A DNA stretch of 64,000 bases, taken from positions 6,449,878 through 6,513,877 of the forward strand of contig NC_135174.1 in NCBI RefSeq assembly GCF_041146795.1, written 5' to 3'. Below, one piece after another: positions 12,301 to 23,700 of the stretch. Origin of the DNA: Maylandia zebra. Lineage: Eukaryota > Chordata > Actinopteri > Cichliformes > Cichlidae. The notes beneath the pieces are model-generated. The model made no database searches and had not been told where the DNA came from. It worked only from the letters and a program-made list of their open reading frames with translations. The position numbers were made by a program, and so were the translations under genes. The first letter of the stretch is position 1, and every line of letters starts with the position of its first letter.

Positions 12301-12791
12301 CCACGATGATCCACTTGGCAAAGTAAATCCATTGGGTATCCTTGTTGGTCTTCAGACAACAATTCTGATGGCTAAAGAACCAAATGGGACAGGCAGAAAA
12401 AAAAAATAGACGTAGGCTGCCGGGGATTCCCATGATGCATTGAGTTTTTCCTTTCCAGTCACCTTTACTCACTCACTATGTGTTAATAGACCTCTCTGCA
12501 TCGAATCATATCTGTTATTAATCTCTGTCTCTCTTCCACAGCATGTCTTTATCCTGTTTTCCTTCTCTAACCTCAACCGGTCGCAGCAGATGGCCGCCCC
12601 TCCCTGAGCCTGGTTCTGCTGGAGGTTTCTTCCTGTTAAAAGGGAGTTTTTCCTTCCCACTGTCGCCAAAGTGCTTGCTCATAGGGGGTCATATGATTGT
12701 TGGGTTTTTCTCTGTATCTATGAAGCGCCTTGAGGCGACTTTTGTTGTGATTTGGCGCTATATAAATAAAATTGAATTGTATTGAATTGAA
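9320..12791 (+). mobile_element. L2-type LINE (copy 2), 5'-truncated, frameshifted, interrupted
   Basis: The reverse-transcriptase region is readable in several broken frames: ...FKLAVVKPLLKKPSLDP..., [29 protein letters not shown] and the catalytic YADD (10243-10254), then the L2 thumb/C-terminal region with LHWLPV and FSFQAPLLWNQLP. There is no endonuclease domain, so the copy is 5'-truncated, and stops and frameshifts at about 9658, 9823 and 10108 make it inactive. It is split by the insertion at 11134-12404. The 3' UTR resumes at 12418 and ends in the L2 tail. The 389-codon ORF at 10066-11235 is an artefact fusing LINE to insert. Confidence 0.92.
11134..12404 (+). mobile_element. GC-rich non-LTR-like retroelement, copy C
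   Basis: A 1271-bp insert in L2 copy 2, flanked by the 13-bp duplication AATAGACGTAGGC (11121-11133 and 12405-12417). L2 copy 1 has the empty site near 2272. It starts CCCCTCCAGGGG, has a GC-rich middle, a CT-rich stretch around 12060-12230, an ATAATAAATAATAAAA stretch and a short terminal poly-A. It is a 5'-truncated relative of copies A, D and E. ORFs of 202, 151 and 127 codons overlap in three frames (11213-11885); none resembles a known domain. Confidence 0.85.
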
Positions 12792-13169
12792 TAGGGAAGG
12801 GTGGTGAGTTCATTGCTTATAGGTATGACATGAAAATGATACGGACCTCAAAGATATAGTTCCTAATAATGAAATAATATCCTTAAATAAGCTGAATTTT
12901 AACCTACAAAACACCAAACTTCATAGTGGCCAGTAGCTATGTCAATTTACTGTGTGTGCACTAAAGAATGGTGAAAATACAGAAATGTAAATTATTTTTA
13001 ACTTGAGCAGAAATGCAGAACTCTTGAGGTTTACTACTATGTGGATGTGCACCTTTAAGGTCTGTGACAATGACCTTGGCAATTTACATAAATGTATTAT
13101 GTAATGTTATTTGCGACAGTGTAATTTGGTTACCTTTAGTTTCTGACTGACCACTTTCTTCCATGGTAC

Positions 13170-13450
13170 CAAAAGAACTGTGCCTTCCGTAGCAAAATTA
13201 TCTTCATGCATGACAATGCACCATCTCATGGTGCAAAGAACATCTGTTGCATTGGCTACTATGGGAATAAAAGGAGAGAAACCCATGGTGTGGCCCCATA
13301 CTCCCCTGACCTCAACCCTGTTGAGAAAGGTCTGAGGGTGAGAGGCAATTCACATGAAAACAGCAGCTGTTGGAGGCAATTGTGATGTCTTGCCTTATCT
13401 CTCCACATTTAATGGATGCAAGAATTGGAAAGCTTATATGAAAGAAAGGG
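13170..13450 (+). pseudogene. Tc1/mariner transposase relic (copy 2)
   Basis: Duplicate of the relic at 3040-3320, with the same HDNAPSHGAKN and PYSPDLNPVE blocks and the same disruptions. It may belong to an element bounded by the 29-bp inverted repeat at 13106-13134 and 14580-14608 (27 of 29 positions match), which would be its terminal repeats. Confidence 0.7.
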
Positions 13451-14673
13451 TCCTATGTTAACATGTTACATAAGTTTACCTGTCAATGTTTTTGATATAG
13501 CTTTTGGTTCTAAGCTGCTGAGCCGAGTACAGTATCAGTGTTTGTACTTTGTTGCTTCCCACCTCTGCTTCTACTTTAAACTGTTATCAGGGTGAAAACG
13601 ATTCAGGTTTCATCAATAACACCGCCAACATCTGCTGTACCACTGAAAACCTGTGAATTTGTCAGTTCACACAAAGTGGTGACAGTGTTGAGACTGAGTG
13701 AACTGTCACATTTTCCTGTCAGTTTGTGGCCCAAATCATCCCAACTGCAATCTGCATGTTTCAAATGTCCAAATACCTCACACTGCGGTATAGGTTGGTA
13801 TTAGGCCTTAAGGAATAAAGAATGGTCTTCCAATGCTGAGGTTTTAGATGTTTTGGCAAAGTCTAATCTGGCTTTTCTTTTTTTCTTCACTTTGCACCTT
13901 ATGGTAACAGTCGGTGTGCTCCTGCAGTCTTCTCATTATAGTAGACCAACAATAAGGGACACAAACCTTCTGGAGAATCATTTTGTTATATTTTATAGAG
14001 GTTTACATTTACTATGGAAAGGATGCTGTGATCATCCACCAGTCTTCATTGATGTCCAGGCCTTTTTATGATAAGCTCAGTATGAACACCCTCCTTGTCC
14101 AAACCTTTGATTTTGCAATTCACATAGTTTTCCTTTTCAAAAAACAAAAACAAAAACCCATCCTTTTTTGCCACCTATAGATGTTCTAGTCCTGCTGACC
14201 TTTCCATAAAATATAAAAATCTGCACTTTAATCGCATATAATAAGAATTTCAATTCAAATTATGAAGAGCCAAATATATGAAAGTAGTGCCAAAACATTT
14301 TCAAACACTTGTGGACCTAACGATGGATCCCAGCAGTAACAATTGAAGCTCTGAGGACAGGAATCAAAGGATAGACGTCATTTTATTTCCTCAAATACAG
14401 ATTTAAGATGTTCAATGCCATTATATAAAAGTGCAAAAAAATGTTGCCACATAGTTTTTAGTTAACGGTACATTACAGTGTACAACTTCCATAAAAATCG
14501 TACCCATTATAGTTTGGTCTTGAGCGCAGCAGGTTTTCAGTCCTTGTTGTTTTCAGTCAGTGTGTTGTATTGGTAACAAGGTAACTAAATTACACTGTAG
14601 CAAATAACAGTTCCTAGTAGTGCCATGTATACAATATGAATTAAATCCATGTTAAGGAGTTCAAATAGTCATT

Positions 14674-14679
14674 TTTATT
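14674..14679 (-). promoter_or_regulatory. Polyadenylation signal of fdxr
   Basis: AATAAA on the minus strand about 90 bases beyond the fdxr stop codon. It is the nearest canonical signal. Confidence 0.55.
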
Positions 14680-14766
14680 GTGTGATCAATCAGTGAGATC
14701 CCTAAAGACAAGTGCAGTCATTTTTTAGGTAGCATTGCCTGTTCACATGAAAACGGTTTCATTCTT

Positions 14767-17700
14767 TCATGTCCAAGCCACGTGCAGCATTTCCTCCACA
14801 GTCAGTAGCTTTTCTCTGGGTTTCCCACGGGATTCACCTCTTTTCATTTCCACATTGTCAATCTTCTCCCAGTCTGAAAAAGTCACTGGTTTCACTCCTA
14901 CAGAAGAGAAAAATCACATTTGGCTGTGGCTTAGTGGCAACTTCAGAGAACAGGATTATACAGACGGGTCACTGTGTGCACTGAGATGATGACGACATAC
15001 CTCACTGCTGCTGTTGCTACTGATTTATGGCTCTCCGTAGCAAATGTTTTGGTGGCATGCAGGATTTATTGCTAGTTTTGTTTTGTAATTTTCTCTTTCA
15101 AATCTCTTTGCATCTTTGTTTTTTTTTGTTTTTTTTTTGCTCTTCGTCATTTTACTTCTTATGTAATCATTTAATGAACTTCACAATAAACACAAACAGT
15201 CACTTCAAACAGAATCTCTACAGCCCGACTTTTTGGTGACTGTTCCAGCATTGAGTTCATTTTCCCTTGTTTTTAGTCCAACTGTTTTTGGTCCACGCAC
15301 ATTTACTTTCATGACTCTATACTGGCTCATAGAATAGCAGCACACGTCGAGAGCACAGTTATAGGATGTATTGTGAATGACAAACTAACATTTTTATACC
15401 TCTCTTTTCCAGCAGAGCACTAATGCTTTGTGATCCAGGCTTAGCGGCAGACATATCCAACGTTCCCGAGTCCATGTCCTCCAAAATGGATCGTGCAGTG
15501 TCAAAGCTATTGTTCATAGTGGTAGCTATGACACCTGTGGGGCCTGTTTTAAGCCAGCCGCTACAGTACAGACCTACAAAGAAAAATCGAATCATTAAAT
15601 ATTATTGAAGTAATGAAATATAATATAATGCTTGTTCTTTAGAGTGTTTACAGGGTACCTGCAGCCTGTTTAACGCGGCCCATGGTGTTTGGAACGATGG
15701 CTTTGCGGGAGTCAAAAGGCACTGATGGATCAATGGGCAGGCTCTTGTAGCCGATACTGCTGACGACCAGGCCGCAGGGCACGTCCTCCACTTCTCCTGT
15801 GAGCACAGCCTGGGCTCCGTCACCTGAACCCTGCTCACAGAGAGGATATCTGCTTTAAAAGGAGCAGCAGCACAGTGACAGGCACTTTTGGAAAACCAAA
15901 TCCTGCTAACCTCCAGCTTGTTGATCGCCAGTCGGATGCCAGCTATTCTGCTGTGGCCGGGTTCGGCCAAAACTTCCACGGGGCTCCGGAAGAATCGAAA
16001 GCCCCAGGTGCGGGAGGCCTTGCTCCGTCTCTCCTGCTCCTTTTCTCCGGGTACCTCCAGGGCCGTCTTCAGCATCAGCTCTGTCAGACGCTTTCTGGGC
16101 CTCGGCAAGTCTGACACAGCAGAGATACTTCAGCTTAAAATCGCCCTGCTTTGCTTGCATTTATAACGTCCAAATTTTTAATCTTCCAATTATTTTTTTT
16201 GGATAGAATAGGTTGTGAAAACAACATATACAGTGCTGTGCAAAAGTCTTGATCATCCCTTATGTCTTTATATTTTGCTTCCATGGAGCCAGGACCTTCT
16301 TGTACATTCTAAAGAGCCTTTCTGAAGGTCTTTCAAAGTTTTTCTTTGAACATTGGCTGCCGTTCAACTTATCAATCTACAGCAGATGAACTGAATCCGA
16401 AAATCATATCCTTAAGAAACCTGACACGGCACCTGAGAGACGTGACCAATCAATGCTCTGTACTTTGTACCATTTCTTCCCTCTCCTTAGGAAACACTAG
16501 TCCCCATCTCCACTCCTATACTTGTTTTCATCTTAAGGGATAAGATGCTTTGTGAATAACTTTTATCTTTCTCCTTACTTAGTCTTTTGATTTTTAAAGG
16601 AAATTCCAACAAAACTCCATAATTTTAACAATCTTCTTAGAATTTTGTCACTAGCAGCTACTCTTATACTTGGGAACTTTATGGACACATGCTGTGGTCT
16701 CATGACTAGTATATGGCTGTGAATGCATGTGGTTTTTTTTTGGTTTTTTTTACATACAAGTGTGCATGTGGTCTTTCAGTAAGTGATATGTGAGTGTTGC
16801 TGTGCATGCACCTTGTATGTGCACATATGAACACATTAGAAATGGCTTTAAGGAACTGGTCTTTATAAATTTCCTGTAACTGCAAAGTTCTGATGTGCTG
16901 CTGCGACCACAGACTTGTCACTCCAGTAATGCAAGCTCAGCAGGCACGATTACAACACAGATAAACATAGCCAGCTTCTTTTACCATCCTTCACTGCTAT
17001 TTATCACTAAAACGAAACATACGCTCAGGGTTATTTTAGCAATCTGTGACCAGAGTCAAGGTTATCGTTATAAATCTGAGAGTGCCTGCCATCATCAAAG
17101 AGGCCAGCAGCATTTCTCTGGCAAGGACGAGGCCAGCTTAGGGGGGGGGGGTTGTTGCACAATTCTGTTTTGCACCCTAACCTGCAGGTTCCCACACAAC
17201 AACAGAAAATCTTTCAAACTAAAGCCAGCAGCAGCAGTCTGGGCAGGTTGGCAGTTTCCATTCACCTCACAGTATGTATAAGCTATACGTCTCAGCTGGG
17301 TATGCTGTTGTTAACCACAGCTTACCTTTCTTCCTTCCTGATGGCGCTTTCAGCAGTCTGAACATGTGTTACATGCACATGTAGATATCTAACATGTTTT
17401 CACTGCTCACTTAAAAACACCAGGCATCTTTTCCAGCTGCACCAGAAAAACTAAAAACACTGAAATTTACAGATCTTAAAGGCAGACGAAACTATGTAAA
17501 CATTTATTGGCTTTAAAAACACAGCAGGTCAGTTAGAGGGGAAAGCATGAAGATAAAGCTGCATGTGGTCTCACCTTTAAGAGCCTCTTTGACTCCATCA
17601 AAATCAGCCGCCACCATGTCCGGCCTGGTGTCCGGCAGGTTCACCATTTCTCTGAGCTCCTGTAGAAAAGGAGCATATGTTATGGTTCACTGGGCCAAAT

Positions 17701-20700
17701 TAAAGCATCATTAAAAACATGGAGAATCTCTTTTGGTAAAATTCTAGTGAAATTATATTTACTGCAGTACCAACAATGACAGCGAACATATAAGAGGGGT
17801 GATGATCAGACAAGTTTGAAACAGTCTGGCAACAACAACCAAACTGTTCATTTTACAGGACGAACCTCTGATTTTTCAGGGTGACACTGAAAGACTGAAG
17901 AATAGTTCAAATAATATAAGCAGAAAAGAAAATAATGTGATGTTGGTCTTGTTTTTTTCACTTTAAACTACAAGATAAAGCTACTCCCTGCAGAGGACAC
18001 ATTTTCTACCAACCTCAGCAGTAACATTACAAGGTCACTGACCAAGTGTGCATGAAAGTGCTCTGGCTTTCTCTCATATGTGGGAACTCTTAAAGCGACT
18101 ATTATATTTTCCATATTTTTATTCTTTACTCTTGGACCCAGCTGTAGTAACTTTTAATAGTTAAATTGTTGAATTTTTTTACCCCAAAATGAAGTGGAAT
18201 TAAAAAAGCAAGCCAAAGCTAACACGTAAACAGGTCATTTAAGAAAATGCTAAAAACGGCTAAAATTATCAATAAGCATTAGGCAAAGATGCAGATAAAA
18301 CAGTTGGTTAACACTTGCACAGTGGCTAAAAAGTGCAGTTTGTACCACTCCAATGGATTAAAATAAAGCCTTCTAATAATATTCTGCGTGTCTGTGGTGT
18401 TAAGAAACAGGTTTTGGAAGATGCGGCGTGGAGATGAATGGTGACCTGAGGAAGAGGCACTAGAGAACATATTATTCTTTCCTCTTGTTGTCTTTTCTGT
18501 CCGACACACACCTTGATTGTGCAAGCGATCTGAATGGGTCCTCTCCTGCCAACTATCAGCACCCTGCGGACCTGGCTCTCTGCCAGAGCCTCCAGTGTTG
18601 GTTGTGTGATGTCAGTTTTCTGCAGAAAAAGTTTGACAAGTAAATTACATTTTCAGCTGGAAAACTGAACAGCTTAGAGAGATTTTTTTTCCCCAAGTGA
18701 TTTGATTTCTATTTATTGTTAGCTCATATTGCTGGTTAACACAGGAAGTTTGACTCACAATTTCTTGGACAAATACCCAACTTTTGTAATTTTGCACTAT
18801 CACAGGCGTACAGACACATTTTAAAAACAATCAGTCAATATGTGATTGATTTTAATTCAGCATGTAACTTCTTTACATTTGATGACTGCCTGCAGTTTAG
18901 AACCAACAGACATCACCAAATGCTGCGCTTCCTCTCTTGAGATGCACTGCCAGGGCCTTTTTTCTTTTTGTTTTTCTTTTGGATTATGCTTTGGGCTTCA
19001 CTTGTGAAGTGCCGACCAATTTGCAGAATTTGACTGACTGAGCAGTCAAGTCATCGATAAACCTTAGCGATCCTGTTCCACTGGCAGCCATACATTCCCA
19101 TTCAATAATGCTCCCTCGGTAGAGTATATAACAAATATTATGGTATGCTTCATATACATCATTTCATTTAAAATCCACTTTATTGGTACACAGAGGCAAA
19201 ACTACAGGAACTGTGTCTTAGTCCAACAAATGTATGTGAGCTCTTGTATCACCTTTTGATATTTGTATGCCCAATTTCCCCACTTTAGTCTGACAAAGCA
19301 GCTCATCACTTATTTATTCCAAACAAAACAAATCAAACTTCACTATTATAACTGACACCATGGTGTCCTACATCTACCAGTCAAGTACAAAAGGTCACTG
19401 TCATCTTTGACCTTTAATTTTGTGGTTATCAGTGGTGCTTTTGTATGAAATGACACATCAGAGAAACTTGAAGCTGATGAAAATGACTCCACTAAAGTTG
19501 ACTTTTCTCAGAGACTGTTAGTTCAGTTAGACATTTTAAAAGACGTTAGCTGTGTTTCTCAGCCCTAAAAGCTTCCTGTGGTTACCTCCTGTACATCCTA
19601 TGATGTCATGCAGGCTCAGAGATGCTAGCTTAAAAAGCCAAACCATGTGTACTTAAACTGAGCCCGAGCGGGTCAGAAGCTGCTATTAGTACAGGTCCCA
19701 AGGTTTAAAAGGAAACCAACTGTAATTATTAACAAAGTCATGTATTTGTCTCATGGTAAAGAAAATATCTTCACTATTTGAAAACATTCTGACTTCTCAA
19801 GGTGCACGACCCTACAATAATACATTTTACATAACCTACCAGCCTTTTTAGGGGCTCTTACTTTCCCCTCATGTTCTTCTTCAGTCACGTTTGCCCATTA
19901 ATTCTTAGTGTCAGGTGGAGGACTGTGATCAGGAAACTAGAAAGGTCAAACTTTACTTGTCAAAACTAGTGAAACTACTCTGTAGCACTATTTCTTATCT
20001 TATCTTCATCTATTGATGATTTTCTGTTCAGTTTAGTTTTGTTTTGCATTCTGAAACAACAACAGATAAAGACACAACATTTCTCCATTTGGCTTCACGC
20101 TGATGCAATGAAAAACAAAAATATTTTTGAGGTTTCAGCAACGGTGTTTTTGCTTTTCATGCCTAACAGACAAACAAAACATTTGTGATTATTTAAGCAG
20201 CTAAAATTCCTCAGCTTAAGCGGTTCTTTCATACATCTCAGAGCACTCAAGACTTGCTGACTGAAACATGTCTGCTCTTACTGTTTTTGTTTCTTTTGTT
20301 ATAAATTTACTGATAACCAACTCGCCTTTAAAATGTCGATGGGAGATAGCAGAATTCTTGCTACATCCAAGGCCACGTTGCCTTGTCCCAATATGACTGC
20401 TGTTTCACAGCTCAGGTCTGGACTCAGCTGAAGAAAGAAATCGAACAGATGAGACAGAGAAGCAGTTTCACCTGACAGTTTTTCTTGTGAAATGATCTAA
20501 CTTTGTTGAGGCTCTTTTTGATGGATGGAAACATCTTGTGTGTCTATGTGAAACACTTACTTGGAAGTCTTACCTCTCGACAGCTGGGGAGTCCGTTGTA
20601 CCAGCCCACAAAGTCTTTGGCAGAGTACACACCAGCCAAGTCTTCGCCCGGTACTCCCATGCTCCGGTTTCCCTCTGCACCATAACTCTGTCGCACAATT

Positions 20701-23700
20701 TACAGAGTTCAACAGAAACAGATGATTATTTTTCACACGTTTAAGGTGAAGGAGCCGCAGTGGGCTTTCACATCCTTACCAGTACGACAGCGTGGTAGGC
20801 TTGCTGCAGCTCGGTGATGCTCACATTCTTGCCTACGTTCACATTGCCATAGAAACTGCAGCGTGAATGCTTGGCCGTTTGCGTGAATGTGTTGATGACG
20901 TTCTGAGGACAAGAATCGGTAAAATTTAAGTTAGCAAGCTGGACTCTCCATCTGTATTTCAACTCCACCTATTATGGGAGTAATTCTCTATCCAGTGGTT
21001 AATGACCTCAGGACAGCAGATGACTAAAGTTTGTTGGGGTAAACTCTGATTTAAGAATATTTACATAAAACTTCACTATATTCCACTTTGTGAAGGTTTC
21101 TTGTTCTTGTCTTATAGTTTTATAGCTCCTGTAGTGGTGCTCAAACCCTTATTAGACTTATTTGGGAAAACTAATTCCCTTTAATAAATGAAGTATACAT
21201 TACTGTGTCCACATTCACACAAGAACTCAGATTTGAGTGCAGTATTGGCCTTTCTTATGTAGCACACAGGATGAGATAGCCTGCTTCAGATTCGCTCTCA
21301 GTTCTCTGAACACTCTGGCTGAAGTGAGGGCGCAGCCTCAAAAGAGTTTGGCAGGAGATAAGACGCATGACGTCCACACTCTCTCCGTGAATTCGACACG
21401 CCAGCACCTGCTTTTTACACATCTGTGTAATTAGAGACCCGGCGCGAGCAGACATCTGTGTTCACACATGCAGGTCTAGTTTTTAATGCTGCAGTGCATT
21501 TATTTACAGTGTTATTATCTATTTCTGGAGACGATGCCTTAATAACTATGCCAGATACAAAAGCCAGCAAAATTACGTCATGTTAGTTTCAGTTCAAAGT
21601 GTTCACCTGCATTTACAAACAAGTACAGAACAGATCACAGAGCCCATTATTTGCATGTTGTAAGAACAAAGAGTTCATAAAGAAGTTCTAACGTCTTCAC
21701 GATAGAAGGGCTGGAGGAAAAATGGATTTCCGTCACTTCAATGTTTGCTGACAAAGTGCAGGAAACTGACTGATGACTATATAAATAAAACTGAATTGAA
21801 CTTTAGACTCAGACTGTAATAAGAGCACAGCTCAATGAGTGCAGAGGTTGCCACCTTTCACCTCCCAGCTGCACTGAGATATGGAAGAGAAAACATGGTA
21901 GATGGGACTATGTTAATTATCCTCACTGTAATTTTTAAATGCCAGTTATATTTCATAATAAATACACAATAATATACTTTCATTTGGGTGAACAGTCATC
22001 GGAAGATTTCAGGAGACAAAAGGCTGATGTTGGCGATGAAATGTTTGCATAATATTAAAAATAATAATGATGGAAGGACCAAACAATCTGTGAGAAGTGA
22101 TATTGAAAATTCACAAATACCAATAATTCATTTAACTTTAGACATTTGTGGTTGTTCAGAGGCTACTTAGACAGTAATGATAATCCTGTCTGAATATAGG
22201 CGCCTTAATGGAGCTGCTCATATGGATCCTGCTGCTGTATGATGCTGCATATATTTAATAAAGACTTTAAGAAACAGCTTTAAGCAAAAACACAAATTCA
22301 TCTTTTGATAAGCAAAATTTTAATGCATTAAAGGCAACCTTCAATATATTTGTGCCTTCTCCAGGACTTGAATTTGCTTCATAGATGAATGTGGAACCCA
22401 GTTTTAATTATTATTACATTCTTGAGTTGTCCGTGTGACTGCTTTAACAACTACAATAACATTGTTTTGAACTCTCAATAATGCTTATGGAGCCAATGTT
22501 GCTTCTGAGAAAAATCTGATGTTAAGATTTGGGATCAGGAACAAAAACAAACAAAACTACCAGAAAGAGCAAGACTGAGCTTGAAATTGTCTCTACAACA
22601 TCGCCTCTACAGATAACCACATACGTGGAGACAGACACACACACATGCATCGATACACAGCTGTAACTTTCGCCCCGTTTCCCTGATGTGCAATAGTACC
22701 AAGTGCAATTTTTCCTACTATGACAGAGCATTTTATTCTGTTTTGTACAGTATGTTATTCTATTTTATCTTCTCCTATTCTGTCGTGTTTTTCTTAAATC
22801 TTACTTTTCTTTAATTGTACTTTTTGCCGTGAGCAGAAAATTTCCCACGTGTGGGATTAAAAAAGGTTTATCTTATCTTATTACATTCAAACAAATACTT
22901 TTGGCTGCTATCTTGTTCACATGGGTTCGCTCCACATGATTTGGTAGATTTTTATGCTGGGTACCCCTTCCTGACCCAACCCCCAATAGATTTGTGTCTA
23001 CTGGGATCAAACTGGGGATCTTTTCCAAATGTGTACACCACTACACTATTGGCCCACCGCTCTCTTACCTTTATGATTAGTGGAATTAAAAGCAGGGAAC
23101 AGCTCAGCAGAAATATCAGACCAGACTAGATCGATTCATGCACTCACTCATGTGCTTTAAAGATGAAATCAACTGCTGCTTCACAAGAAATGGTTGCACG
23201 TCACCGAAAAGAACCTTGTTGTTGTTTTCGCATGTTTTGCCTCAGTATTGACTGAACAAAGAAGACACACTAGTGATTTAAAAGTCTTGGTGTATTACTT
23301 TCAAAGTAGTATTTCTGCTGAGCTAGGCTAACCACATCTCTAACCACGATTATATCAGACATGCAAAGGTGACATTATTGGTTGTGGGAAACAAAGCAGA
23401 TAGGTCTCATTATTACCAGTATTTATCTGTCATTATATTTGCCAGCATGTTGGGATATGTGTCCTGTTGAGGGTTGCATAATATTGCTTTTGTTGTTCAG
23501 TTACATTTTAATGAGTTGGGTGTGATGACATCAAATCAAATCAAATCAAATCACTTTTTATTGTCACATCACATGTGCAGGCACACTGGCACAGCACATG
23601 CGAGTGAAATTCTTGTGTGCGAGCCCCACAAGCAACAGAGATGTGCAAACACAACATGGAAATATAGCGAGCTTCAAACACTGCATTCAACCTCAGACAT

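Larger units (their letters stand above)
10806..13637. repeat. Segmental duplication, copy 2
   Basis: Counterpart of 1-3507. It contains the L2 3' part with its own insertion (11134-12404), the unique flank from 12792 and a Tc1 relic. The sequence after 13637 (TACCACTGAAAACC...) differs from that after 3507. A 29-bp inverted repeat (13106-13134 with 14580-14608) straddles the 13637 boundary, which suggests that copy 2 keeps the original downstream context. Confidence 0.88.
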
